This document shows, in pieces, positions 18,505 through 26,615 of a stretch of 64,000 bases of DNA. Positions within the stretch are counted from its first letter, which is position 1; each line of letters opens with the position of its first letter. Under the pieces are notes generated by a model that saw only the letters and a list, made by a program, of their open reading frames with translations, was not told the DNA's origin and did not search any database. Origin of the DNA: Thiodiazotropha sp050291245 (lineage in GTDB: Bacteria; Pseudomonadota; Gammaproteobacteria; Chromatiales; Chromatiaceae); contig JBNKJP010000069.1 of the NCBI GenBank assembly GCA_050291245.1, positions 75,213-139,212 on the forward strand, written 5' to 3'. Position numbers and translations under genes: made by a program.

Positions 18505-20829
18505 ATGTTAATCAAAGCGAAACTGTTGTCCGGTGGTCTTTTTTTGTCTGTAATCCCATTGATCGTCTCCAGTTTTATCACCGAATGGGTGGCGACCGAT
18601 GAGGGGGGAGCCGCGGTTAAGGAGCAGGTTGAACAGCGACTCATTGCTATCCGCGACATCAAAAAGGGCGAAATCGAACACTATTTCACCCAGATTTCCC
18701 AACAGGTACGTGCCCTGGCCAATGATCGTATGGTCATCGAGGCCATGCCCCGATTCATCGACGGTTTCCAGCGATTTCAGCAAGAGAGCGGCCTCCCCGG
18801 GGATGCCGCGCGGCGGAAGGCTTTAGCCGGTTACTACCAAGGGGATTTCGCAAACCACTACACGGAGGTCAATCCGGGGCAGACGATTACGGCGGCCTCG
18901 CTGTTGGATACCCTGGGCGAAGCGGGTATTGCACTGCAGTATCAGTACATCAAGGCAAACCCCAACCCTCTGGGTAATAAACATAAATATGACGGGGCAG
19001 CGGATACTTCTTCGTATTCTTCGACCCATCGTCGGTACCACCCGCACATCCGTGACTTCCTCGAACGTTTTGGTTACTACGATATCTTCCTCGTGGACGC
19101 CAAGAGCGGCGATGTGGTCTACACCGTTTTCAAGGAACTCGATTATGCCACCTCGCTGAAAACGGGCGCCTATGCCGATTCCGGTCTGGGGCGGGCATTC
19201 AAGGCCGCCAACCAGTTACCCGAGGGATCATTTATCTTCGAGGATTTTGCCCCCTACCTGCCTTCCTATAACCTGGCGGCGAGTTTTATCGCCGCGCCGG
19301 TGTTCGATGGCGCGACCCGGCTCGGGGTCGTCATCTTCCAGATGCCGATCGATGAGATCAACCGGATCATGACCCTGGAGGGGCACTGGGCCGAGATGGG
19401 ATTGGGTAACTCAGGCGAGGTCTATCTGGTGGGACCGGATCTGACCATGCGCAGTATGAGCCGGTTCATGCAGGAAGCGCCCGAAAACTATCTGGCTGCC
19501 CTGAGCGATGCCGGTATGGACGGCAGTCTGATTGCCCGGATTGAAGCCAGCGGTACCACCATTGGTTTACAACAGATTAACACCGAGACCGCGCAAAAGG
19601 CCATTGCCGGCAATACCGGTGAGCAGATTGTCGATGACTACCGGGGTGTTGCGGTCCTGTCCGCCTATTCACCCGTGAAGATGTCGGGATTGAATTGGGG
19701 GATTCTGGCGGAGATCGACAAGGCAGAGGCGTTTCACGCCGTGTCTGATCTGGGGACTAATATCATGAAGACTTCCCTGGTCGTTGTATTGGTTATGGGC
19801 CTTGTTGCGGGCGCCGTGGCCTATTACTTCGCGATGAAAATCGTCAAACCGGTGTGTTATCTGGCCAGTACCGTCGGGGAGATCGAACGTAATTCCGATC
19901 TCACCCAACGTCTCGATCATGTCACCAACGATGAAATCGGAAGCATCACCGATGCCGTGAATGGGATGCTGAACAAGTTTCATAAAATCATCAAGCAGGT
20001 TTCGGGATCGACCGCGGAGGTGAGCTCCGCATCCCAAGAACTGGCGCGCGTCACCTCCGAATCGAGCCAATCCCTTCAACAGCAGCTGCTCGAGACGAGC
20101 CAGGTTGTCACTGCGATGACTGAGATGAACAGCACTGTGGCGGAGGTTGCGAACAATACCTCGAATGCCGCATCAGCCGCGGAGTCCGCGAATCGAGCCG
20201 CTGATGAGGGGCAAAATATTGTGCAGTTGACCGTCAAAGCCATTGAATCCCTGGCCAATGATGTGGAGAGAGGCGCGGGATTGATCAACCATGCCGAGAA
20301 AGACAGTGAAGCGATTGGCAGCGTCATCGACGTCATCCTCGGCGTCGCCGAACAGACCAACCTGCTGGCGTTGAACGCCGCCATCGAAGCCGCTCGCGCG
20401 GGAGAGCACGGCCGAGGGTTTGCGGTGGTGGCCGATGAGGTGCGAACACTGGCGAGTCGTACCCAGCAGTCCTCGGGAGAGATTCAGGATATGATCGCCA
20501 GATTACAGTCGAGTTCTCGTCAGGCGGTGCAGGCGATGGAAGAGGGGAGAGCCCGGGCGCAGGCGAGTGTTGAGCAGGCGACAAAGGCCGGTGAGGCGCT
20601 GGATGTCATCGATTCTTCGGTGAACAGTATCCACAATCTCAATACCCAGATTGCCAGTGCCGCGGAGGAGCAGTCTTCGGTAACCGAAGAGATTAACCGA
20701 AACATCACCAAGATCAACCAGATGGCAGAGATCGCCAGCGAAGGCGCGAACCGGACCGCGGCGGCCAGTGAGCAATTGACCGGATTGGCGAGTGACCTCC
20801 AGGGGTTGATTCAGCAGTTCAAGGTTTAG
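18505..20829 (+). CDS. Methyl-accepting chemotaxis protein
   Basis: 774-residue chemoreceptor from ATG 18505 (GGAG seven bases upstream); the open frame back to 18475 is not used. A first membrane helix (about 7-24) is followed by a ~400-residue periplasmic sensor region of probable Cache type, a second helix (about 423-447, SLVVVLVMGLVAGAVAYYF), a HAMP domain, and the methyl-accepting coiled coil. The conserved hairpin tip EQTNLLALNAAIEAARAGEHGRGFAVVADEVR is present across the tip region. The C-terminus lacks a CheR-docking pentapeptide. The ligand is unknown. A strong bidirectional hairpin terminator follows. Confidence 0.93.
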   Translation: MLIKAKLLSGGLFLSVIPLIVSSFITEWVATDEGGAAVKEQVEQRLIAIRDIKKGEIEHYFTQISQQVRALANDRMVIEAMPRFIDGFQRFQQESGLPGDAARRKALAGYYQGDFANHYTEVNPGQTITAASLLDTLGEAGIALQYQYIKANPNPLGNKHKYDGAADTSSYSSTHRRYHPHIRDFLERFGYYDIFLVDAKSGDVVYTVFKELDYATSLKTGAYADSGLGRAFKAANQLPEGSFIFEDFAPYLPSYNLAASFIAAPVFDGATRLGVVIFQMPIDEINRIMTLEGHWAEMGLGNSGEVYLVGPDLTMRSMSRFMQEAPENYLAALSDAGMDGSLIARIEASGTTIGLQQINTETAQKAIAGNTGEQIVDDYRGVAVLSAYSPVKMSGLNWGILAEIDKAEAFHAVSDLGTNIMKTSLVVVLVMGLVAGAVAYYFAMKIVKPVCYLASTVGEIERNSDLTQRLDHVTNDEIGSITDAVNGMLNKFHKIIKQVSGSTAEVSSASQELARVTSESSQSLQQQLLETSQVVTAMTEMNSTVAEVANNTSNAASAAESANRAADEGQNIVQLTVKAIESLANDVERGAGLINHAEKDSEAIGSVIDVILGVAEQTNLLALNAAIEAARAGEHGRGFAVVADEVRTLASRTQQSSGEIQDMIARLQSSSRQAVQAMEEGRARAQASVEQATKAGEALDVIDSSVNSIHNLNTQIASAAEEQSSVTEEINRNITKINQMAEIASEGANRTAAASEQLTGLASDLQGLIQQFKV

Positions 20830-20859
20830 TCAGAACGCACAATATTTCCATTGTTTTTA

Positions 20860-20886
20860 TATACCCAAGTGTCACGCTTGGGTATA
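20860..20886. terminator. Rho-independent terminator after the chemoreceptor gene
   Basis: TATACCCAAG - TGTCACG - CTTGGGTATA is a perfect 10-bp stem with T-rich sequence on both sides (GTTTTAT after it, TTGTTTTT before it), so it could work in both directions. Confidence 0.8.
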
Positions 20887-21034
20887 GTTTTATGCCCGAT
20901 TCTGGCTTATGGTTATTCCTAGTAAGTAAGAGATGCAATCAGCCACAATCTGGCACCCGACGGGTAGGTGCCGGGTTGCGACGTTTCGTACTCGAGACAT
21001 AAAAACTGCGTTACGACTTACCGGGGAAGATCAG

Positions 21035-21217
21035 ATGCCGAAACTAACCAGCGGGTTAACCCAGAAAGAGCGGCTTGAAGTCCTTCAATCCATCGACACC
21101 GTATTGACCAGCAACAATACCCATGAACAGCAGGTGTTAAGAGCCTACCGCGATCGTGTGGCCAGGGAGTGTCATGACGATTCCGGACGCGTATATGGCT
21201 TGGCGCTGAACGCCTGA
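21035..21217 (+). CDS. Small hypothetical protein (tentative)
   Basis: 60 codons from ATG 21035, with GGGGAAG ten bases upstream. The product is soluble, charged and probably helical (LTQKERLEVLQSIDTVL, EQQVLRAYRDRVAREC). The composition looks protein-like, but the last 46 bases overlap the 3' end of the convergent yciK-like gene. I know no family for it; a longer frame from 20933 is less likely. Confidence 0.35.
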   Translation: MPKLTSGLTQKERLEVLQSIDTVLTSNNTHEQQVLRAYRDRVARECHDDSGRVYGLALNA

Positions 21218-21933
21218 CCGTTTATCGAACGGCTGTCCGGACCCATCAGGTAGAGATAGTTGCCCATCAGGGTTTCGGGCAATGGATGGGTCAGTGGGTT
21301 CTCGCCCGGATAGGCCCAGGCCCTGAGTGATGTACGGGTCGGGCAGGGGGCGATGCTGTTAACCCGGATCGGACTCTCTTCGAGCTCATCGGCGAGGATC
21401 TGCATCAGTCCCTCGATGCCGAATTTCGACACCCCATAGGCCCCCCAGTAGGCCTTGCCCTTGCGTCCCCGCTCATCCGAGGTGAACAGGATCGAGGCAT
21501 CATCCGACTTGCGCAACAGGGGCAGGCAGGCCTGGGTCAGCAGAAACGGGGCGTTGAGATTGACCTGGATGACCTTCTGCCAGGTTTCGTAGTCGTAATC
21601 GTCGATACGGCTCAGCAGCGCGAGTTGCGCCGCGTTGTGCAGTAATCCGTCCAGCCGGCCGAAGGTCTCCATTAGGGTGACACCCAGGGCGTAGTAGTCC
21701 TCGGGGGGGGATTTGTGCAGATCGAAACTGATCAGCGCGGGTGTCGGCCCACCCGCATCCTCGATCGCATCATAGGTCTCTTTGAGGCGGCCTTCGTGAC
21801 GACCCAACAGCACCAGCGTAGCGCCGTGAGCGGCGAAGGCCTTGGCGGCCGCCTGTCCGATACCGCTGCCCGCCCCCGTGACGAGAATGATGCGATTTTC
21901 GAGCAGGTTTTTAGCGGGAGAGTAGTCGTGCAT
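21172..21933 (-). CDS. yciK: YciK-like short-chain dehydrogenase/reductase
   Basis: 253 residues from ATG 21933, preceded by AAGGTG; extra in-frame codons to 22008 are not family-like. Rossmann signature TGAGSGIG (19-26), LHNAA, and the catalytic YGVSK are present. The order DLL/NLLENRIILVTGAG ... VNLNAPFLLTQACLPLL ... WGAYGVSKFGIEGLMQ follows E. coli YciK closely. The usual catalytic Ser lies in LFTSDERGR. The substrate is unknown. It is the last gene of mtaD-ubiG-mupP-yciK, an order also found in Pseudomonas. Confidence 0.88.
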   Translation of the reverse strand: MHDYSPAKNLLENRIILVTGAGSGIGQAAAKAFAAHGATLVLLGRHEGRLKETYDAIEDAGGPTPALISFDLHKSPPEDYYALGVTLMETFGRLDGLLHNAAQLALLSRIDDYDYETWQKVIQVNLNAPFLLTQACLPLLRKSDDASILFTSDERGRKGKAYWGAYGVSKFGIEGLMQILADELEESPIRVNSIAPCPTRTSLRAWAYPGENPLTHPLPETLMGNYLYLMGPDSRSINGQAFSAKPYTRPESS

Positions 21934-22031
21934 GGTGTCACCTTGGTTTTCGAGGGCGGCATTATAACGGCCCGCCCCCCGGAACGGCATTGATATTATT
22001 GGATACACCTCGTTCCGCGCAAAACAACACC

Positions 22032-22709
22032 TTACAACCAGGCAAGAATATCCAGGGGATGATCAATCAGTCCATCCGCCAGCCACTCCTCGGGTCGGTC
22101 ATCATCCGCGAGATAACCAAAACGGGCAGCCAGGGTGCGGGTTCCGGCCCGGCGTCCCGCCTCGATGTCCCGCACCGCATCGCCTACGTAGAGGGTCTCT
22201 TCGGGATCAACCCCGGATACCCGGCAAGCATGCAGAATCGGTTCCGGGTGGGGCTTTGCATAGGGGGTGGTGTCCCCGCTCACGATGGCGCAGGCACGCT
22301 GGTCCAGGCTCAGTTCCCGCATCAGCGGATCGGTCAGACGGGAGGGTTTGTTGGTGACGATTCCCCAGAGCACACCCTGTCGTTCGAGAGTGTCGAGCAA
22401 CTCGGGTATGCCGTCAAAGGGTCGGGTCAGGAGTGCGATACGTTCCAGGTAGCCGTCCAGGAACTCCTTCTGTAGCTCAGCAAAACCCGGGTCTTCCGGT
22501 TCGATTCCGAAACCGGTCTTGAGCATCGCCTTGCTGCCGTGGGAGACGAAGGGGCGCAGTGCTTCAAAACCGATCTCCGGCCGGCCGTGCCGGATCAGCA
22601 CCCGGTTCAGCGCGTGATGCAGATCCCGGGCGGTATCGGCTAAGGTGCCGTCCAGGTCGAACAGTACACAGGCGGTGGAACGGCCGGATTGGGGATTGCC
22701 GGAATTCAT
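22032..22709 (-). CDS. mupP: HAD phosphatase, MupP/Gph-type
   Basis: 225 residues from ATG 22709. HAD motif I is FDLDGTLADT (Asp18 and Asp20); motif II is IVTNKPSRL; motif IV is YVGDAVRDIEAGRRAG. The family contains phosphoglycolate phosphatase (Gph) and the N-acetylmuramate-6-phosphate phosphatase MupP. In Pseudomonas the homologue lying between ubiG and the yciK-like gene is MupP, of the AnmK-MupP-AmgK-MurU cell-wall recycling route; the same context here makes MupP the better guess, but sequence alone does not separate the two. It begins 14 bases after the ubiG stop. Confidence 0.85.
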   Translation of the reverse strand: MNSGNPQSGRSTACVLFDLDGTLADTARDLHHALNRVLIRHGRPEIGFEALRPFVSHGSKAMLKTGFGIEPEDPGFAELQKEFLDGYLERIALLTRPFDGIPELLDTLERQGVLWGIVTNKPSRLTDPLMRELSLDQRACAIVSGDTTPYAKPHPEPILHACRVSGVDPEETLYVGDAVRDIEAGRRAGTRTLAARFGYLADDDRPEEWLADGLIDHPLDILAWL

Positions 22710-22723
22710 CGGGGTCGGACGAT

Positions 22724-23434
22724 TCAATCTTCCCGGATCGTCGCGATCATGTAGTTGACATCCACGTCCTCGCCCAGGCGGTATACCTGAGTAAGGGGAT
22801 TGTAACTGAGCCCGGTGATATCGATGTTTTGCAGTCCTGCGGCTCGAATCCACCCATCGAGCTCCGAGGGGCGGATGAATTTTGCGTAGTCGTGGGTCCC
22901 CTTGGGCAGCAGTCGCAGCAGGTATTCGGCACCCAGGATGGCGAACAGGTAGGCCTTGGGGTTTCGGTTGATGGTGGAGAAGATCACCTTGCCCCCCGGT
23001 TTCACCAGCCGGGCACAGGCACTGACCACGGAAGCCGGGTCCGGAACATGCTCGAGCATCTCCATGCAGGTGACCAGGTCGAACTGTTCGGGGCGTTCGG
23101 CGGCGAGCCGTTCCACCGGGATGCGTTCGTAGTTGACGTCGAGATTCGATTCCAACAGATGCAGACGGGCCACCTGCAACGGAGCTTCGCCCATGTCGAT
23201 TCCTGTCACATGGGCGCCACAGGCGGCCATGCTCTCGGAGAGGATGCCGCCGCCGCAGCCCACGTCGAGCACCTGCTTGTCCTCCAGCGGCAGATGCCCC
23301 CGGATATATTCGAGCCGCAGGGGATTGATCTCATGCAGGGGTTTGAATTCGCTGTGCGGATCCCACCAGCGCGAGGCCAGTTCCTCAAATTTGCTGACTT
23401 CCGCGTGATCGACGTTGATCTGTTCCTGTTTCAT
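22724..23434 (-). CDS. ubiG: Ubiquinone biosynthesis O-methyltransferase UbiG
   Basis: 236-residue SAM-dependent O-methyltransferase that carries out both O-methylations of ubiquinone synthesis. It starts at ATG 23434, where the family begins; the open frame to 23596 is spurious. Hallmarks are the N-terminal FEELASRWWDPHSEFKPLH, SAM motif LDVGCGGGILSE (56-67), and the C-terminal KGTHDYAKFIRPSEL segment used for membrane contact. It lies between mtaD and mupP on the same strand. Confidence 0.96.
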   Translation of the reverse strand: MKQEQINVDHAEVSKFEELASRWWDPHSEFKPLHEINPLRLEYIRGHLPLEDKQVLDVGCGGGILSESMAACGAHVTGIDMGEAPLQVARLHLLESNLDVNYERIPVERLAAERPEQFDLVTCMEMLEHVPDPASVVSACARLVKPGGKVIFSTINRNPKAYLFAILGAEYLLRLLPKGTHDYAKFIRPSELDGWIRAAGLQNIDITGLSYNPLTQVYRLGEDVDVNYMIATIRED

Positions 23435-23576
23435 TTTATCCAGCCTGCATCTCTTGTGAGGTTCTCTTCCACAGCGCGACGTAGCGTTCCCATTTCCATC
23501 CGGCGATAGGTTACACAGGGTACTCGGGATTTTCGAGCGGTCTTTAAACCGATTGGCACAGCGCTTTAAGGGGATT

Positions 23577-23621
23577 GAGCCACAAATGTACGCCAATCAT
23601 CGCAAATTTGCGCAAATAGAG
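23577..23621. repeat. Dispersed repeat, copy 1 (AGCCACAAATGTACGCCAAT... type)
   Basis: The intergenic stretch just upstream of ubiG resembles bases 58508-58552 (AGCCGCAAATGGACGCGAAT...). Both are A-rich phrases built on CGCAAAT/CGCGAAT that recur in many bacterial genomes. Function unknown. Confidence 0.4.
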
Positions 23622-23655
23622 TCAGTAAACCCATCAAGTTGCGCGTCACTCGTGG

Positions 23656-24999
23656 CTAATGTTCTCTTGAACGGTCAAAGTCGCTCCTGTATATCCGGCT
23701 GCGCCAGTGTTCCGCGTTATGCAGAAGGGTGGTTTCCTCCAGCGTGGTAAGCCGTCCCTGACTGACCAGGTGCTGGCCGGCGACCCACACATGGCGCACC
23801 TGTTCCCGTCCGGTCGCATAGACGATCTGTGAGACGGGATGGTACAGGGGCTGGGTGGGAATGCGACCCAGATCGACAGCGACCATATCGGCGGACTTGC
23901 CCACCTCCAGAGATCCTGTGATCTCCTGCAGTCCCAGTGCCCGGGCCCCGTTGATGGTGGCCATGGCGAGGACCTGGGAGGCGGGCAGGGCTCGGGCATT
24001 GCGGGAAATCCCTTTGGCCAGCAGGGCTGCTGTTCGCATCTCTCCGAACATATCCAGATCGTTGTTGCTCGCGGCACCGTCGGTACCCAGGGCCAGATTC
24101 ACCCCCGCTTCGATCAGGGGTACCACCGGGCAGAAACCGCTGGCCAGTTTCAGGTTCGATTCGGGGCAATGCACCCCATGGGCGCCACTGGCGGCAAAGG
24201 TTTCGATCTCATCGTCCTCGATCTGGGTCATGTGCACCGCGGCGAGACCGGGGGAGAGCAGCCCCAGGTCCTGGAGGCGTTGCATGGGGCGGTTGCCGTG
24301 TTGCTGAATGCCCTGAACGATTTCATCCCGGGTCTCGTGTACATGCATATGCACCGGGATCTCCAGTTCGTCCGCCAGCACTCGGACCCGCTTCAGTATT
24401 GGGTCTCCCACCGAATAGGGTGCATGGGGTGCGAAGGCGGTGTGGATTCGGGGGTGAGAGCGGAACTGGTCATGCACCTGGAGCCCTTTTCGCAGATATT
24501 CATCCCCATCCGCCGCCCAGGCCGAGGGGAAATCGATGGCGATCAGCCCAAGTACCGCGCGAATCCCGGCCTGGTCCGCCACCCGCCCGGTGATGTCGGG
24601 AAAGAAATACATGTCGTTGAAACAGGTGGTGCCGCTGAGCAGCATCTCGGCGATTGCCAACTGGCTGCCGTCGTGGATGAACTCCTCATTGATCCATTTC
24701 GCTTCCGCGGGCCAGATATGTTCGTTCAACCAGGTCATCAGAGGCAGGTCGTCCGCCAGCCCCCGCAGCAGTGACATGGCCGCGTGAGTATGGGCGTTGA
24801 TCAGGCCGGGAATCAGGGCATGACCCGGCAGTTCAAGTCGCTGCTCCGGTTGATAGATGCGGTCGGCGTCTTCTCCAGGCAACAGCGCCAGGATCTTTCC
24901 GCCCTGTACCGCCAGGGCATGCCCCTGGAGTATCTGGTTTTCCGGTATCACGGGAATGATCCATTCGGCATGGATCAGAAGGTCGATCGGTTGCGGCAT
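23656..24999 (-). CDS. mtaD: 5'-methylthioadenosine/S-adenosylhomocysteine deaminase
   Basis: 447-residue amidohydrolase of the TrzA/MtaD type. Metal ligands are visible: HTH at 70-72 (GLINAHTHAAM), the His of MHVHET, the second His in HGVHCPESNLKLASG, and the Asp of LGTDGAASNNDLDMFGE. The likely reaction is deamination of 5'-methylthioadenosine to 5'-methylthioinosine, feeding methionine salvage. That agrees with mtnA lying divergently upstream, although a 5.2-kb island now separates them. It is first in mtaD-ubiG-mupP-yciK. The start ATG 24999 is the first in frame after the divergent region. Confidence 0.9.
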   Translation of the reverse strand: MPQPIDLLIHAEWIIPVIPENQILQGHALAVQGGKILALLPGEDADRIYQPEQRLELPGHALIPGLINAHTHAAMSLLRGLADDLPLMTWLNEHIWPAEAKWINEEFIHDGSQLAIAEMLLSGTTCFNDMYFFPDITGRVADQAGIRAVLGLIAIDFPSAWAADGDEYLRKGLQVHDQFRSHPRIHTAFAPHAPYSVGDPILKRVRVLADELEIPVHMHVHETRDEIVQGIQQHGNRPMQRLQDLGLLSPGLAAVHMTQIEDDEIETFAASGAHGVHCPESNLKLASGFCPVVPLIEAGVNLALGTDGAASNNDLDMFGEMRTAALLAKGISRNARALPASQVLAMATINGARALGLQEITGSLEVGKSADMVAVDLGRIPTQPLYHPVSQIVYATGREQVRHVWVAGQHLVSQGRLTTLEETTLLHNAEHWRSRIYRSDFDRSREH

Positions 25000-25030
25000 G
25001 ATGGCTCGTCTTGGTTTGGGTTTATTTTGT

Positions 25031-25044
25031 GTAGTGTCTCATAA
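25031..25044 (+). repeat. GTAGTGTCTCATAA motif, copy 1
   Basis: One of five occurrences of a GTAGTGTC[TC][CT]ATA-type motif in this window (others at 51558-51570, 54854-54866, 58495-58507, 63867-63879). This copy sits about 30 bases upstream of the mtaD start, at the edge of the accessory island. Confidence 0.5.
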
Positions 25045-25084
25045 CCGGTCTGGAGACTGGAATATTGGGGCTATTCCGGCCGAT

Positions 25085-25303
25085 ATGGACGATCTGATCC
25101 AAGGTGGCAGTGGGCTGAGAAAGGTCCGTTGGAAACTGGAAGGTCGCGGTAAAAGTGGGGGAGTGCGAGTCATCTATTACTGGGTCACCGCTGATGATCA
25201 AATCCAAATGCTCTATGTCTACCCCAAAGGCAAGCAAGAGAACCTGACCCAGGAGCAGCTTGCCCAGTTGAGAAAGATCGTTGAGAGGTGGTCAGATGGA
25301 TAA
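25085..25303 (+). pseudogene. RelE/HigB-type toxin, N-terminally truncated
   Basis: The frame encodes the C-terminal two thirds of a RelE/HigB-superfamily mRNA interferase: GSGLRKVRWKLEGRGKSGGVRVIYYW, then MLYVYPKGKQENLTQEQLAQLRKIVERW. Intact members are about 100-115 residues. Here the first plausible ATG (25085) leaves 72, with no ribosome site, and the region upstream does not resemble the family N-terminus. The conserved basic patch and YYW core remain. The stop overlaps the start of the antitoxin gene by 8 bases, the usual coupled toxin-first layout. The toxin is probably inactive, but an alternative start cannot be excluded. Confidence 0.7.
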
Positions 25304-25586
25304 CGAAATGTTCAATGAGCTGCTAGCCAGCGTCAAAGAGATGGATGAGATCGCCAAGGGCAAGAAAGCGCCCTCACGGCGCTTCGAGTTCCCCGAACCG
25401 GAAGTGAAAGCTATCCGGGAAAAGACCGGGCTCTCCCAGAGCCGCTTTGCTATGTTGATCGGCGTGAGCAAGCGGACACTGGAAAACTGGGAGCAAGGTC
25501 GGCGTCATCCTACCGGTCCGGCGAAAGTCTTGCTTAAAATCCTGGCTGCCGATCCGGAAAATGCGGTTCGCGCATTGCATGCTTAA
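25296..25586 (+). CDS. NadS/HigA-like antitoxin with helix-turn-helix
   Basis: 96 residues from ATG 25296 (GAGAGGTGG upstream). The N-terminal MDNEMFNELLASVKEMDEI and the XRE-type HTH (about 45-80: GLSQSRFAMLIGVSKRTLENWEQGRRHPTGPAKVLL) are characteristic of NadS-type antitoxins paired with RelE/HigB toxins. It should bind both toxin and operator. It appears intact although its partner is truncated, so it may be a relic or now act only as a regulator. A perfect hairpin follows. Confidence 0.88.
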   Translation: MDNEMFNELLASVKEMDEIAKGKKAPSRRFEFPEPEVKAIREKTGLSQSRFAMLIGVSKRTLENWEQGRRHPTGPAKVLLKILAADPENAVRALHA

Positions 25587-25598
25587 ACTATGATCACT

Positions 25599-25622
25599 AG
25601 CCCGCTGAAATTTCAGCGGGCT
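25599..25622. terminator. Perfect 24-base palindrome after the antitoxin gene
   Basis: AGCCCGCTGAAA-TTTCAGCGGGCT is a perfect inverted repeat with no spacer, 13 bases past the antitoxin stop. There is no long T-run after it. A terminator is likely; a cruciform or binding site is possible. Confidence 0.6.
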
Positions 25623-25675
25623 CCATCAATCCCCCCTGTGCAAATCCCAAAGCCGGATATCAATATCATCAAGGG

Positions 25676-26038
25676 AATTCGTCAGAGATCGACAGTGAAA
25701 TTCCTTTGCGCTTATTGATTAGAGGTGAAGATCAGACGGCTAAAGAGTGCTTTACCGATATCGTGAATCAGGTTGGCACAAGAGTATCCGATGCTGAGTT
25801 TGAGAGACTGGCTGGGGCGGCGCTGCAAGGCGATCAAGTGGTCGATATATCCAGAGCGTACTTCCAATCCTCTCAGGCCGCAACTGCGACAGGGATAGAA
25901 GCTTATAATGCTTTGCTTAGTCAAGGTGCCGCGCGGTTAAACAGTGCACTTGATCCGGGGTTGCGAGATTCTTACCAGTTCTATCTTGAGAATTTACAAA
26001 AGCCAGGAAGTGCTATCTGGACACCCACAATAACATGA
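25676..26038 (+). pseudogene. 5'-truncated ORF, family not recognised
   Basis: The frame ending at the TGA 26036-26038 stays protein-like upstream past the TTG at 25706 (NSSEIDSEIPLRLLIRGEDQ), but no start with a ribosome site is found before the palindrome at 25599-25622. The C-terminal ~100 residues (LAGAALQGDQVVDISRAYFQSS, LLSQGAARLNSALDPGLRDSYQFYLENLQ) are soluble and helical, with no motif I know. It is probably the 3' remnant of a larger gene whose 5' part was lost at an island junction. Confidence 0.45.
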
Positions 26039-26047
26039 GCAAAGAAG

Positions 26048-26079
26048 AAGCCCCGCCAGCCTCTCGGCCAGCGGGGCTT
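26048..26079 (+). terminator. Rho-independent terminator after the truncated ORF
   Basis: AAGCCCCGC ... GCGGGGCTT forms a 9-bp GC-rich stem with an inner GCC/GGC pairing, followed by TTGTTT. This is a strong plus-strand terminator. The SymE-like minus-strand frame ends at 26085, just beyond it. Confidence 0.85.
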
Positions 26080-26084
26080 TTGTT

Positions 26085-26288
26085 TCATTCCTCCTCCTCA
26101 GCCGTCAACACCAGCCGCCCGGGTTGAACCCGGACCCTGACCTTGGCCCCGATCGCAAACCCGGCGGCCTTCAGCCATCGGCCCCGCATCTGAATCCAGG
26201 GCACGGTGACCGGATGATTGGACATACCGGGTGGAACGTCTTGGGTGTAGTAGTAATAGAGTTTACCGACGGTAAGCGAAATGATGAC
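26085..26288 (-). pseudogene. SymE-like type I toxin frame without a start codon
   Basis: Read leftward from about 26288, the minus strand encodes ISLTVGKLYYYYTQDVPPG, then PVTVPWIQMRGRWLKAAGFAIG, AKVRVRVQPGRLVLTAEEEE and TGA at 26085. RRLTVG-like opening, [IL]x[LM]xGRWLxxAGF and the hydrophobic VxVxxGxLVLT tail are the SymE_toxin signature (AbrB-like fold, RNA-targeting). The frame is open to 26330 but contains no ATG/GTG/TTG before an internal ATG at 26225, and its 5' end coincides with a tandem duplication at 26292-26330. It is most likely 5'-damaged, unless it uses a rare start. Confidence 0.6.
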
Positions 26289-26291
26289 TGT

Positions 26292-26330
26292 CCATGTTTG
26301 CGGTCTCCATGTTTGCGGTCCATGTTTGCG
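26292..26330. repeat. Short tandem repeat, unit about 14-16 bases
   Basis: CCATGTTTGCGGTCT, CCATGTTTGCGGTC and CATGTTTGCG follow each other. It lies at the 5' end of the SymE-like frame and may be what destroyed or created its start region. Confidence 0.75.
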
Positions 26331-26615
26331 TCACCTCAAGGAACACACGGGACGGGCCCTTGTCACTGAACGTTACCGGGTTTTACTCCAGTCATTGACG
26401 ATTTGAGTAAACCGGCCGGGGTTACCGAGATCACCCACTGGATAAATTCAAAATAAAAGTTGAACTATGTCAAGTAACTTGAAAATGCAATACGTGTTGC
26501 CATTGCGGAAAGACCAAATGAACGCCAAAATATTTCATCGCTGTCTCCGGCGCAATACGGCATCGTTGTAGCTTGAGATATCAACTAGAATGAGATTCCC
26601 AGGGCGCCGAGGTAA

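Noticed and set aside
26292..26330. CRISPR-like array
   Set aside because: Units are contiguous, about 15 bases, with no spacers and no cas genes in the window.
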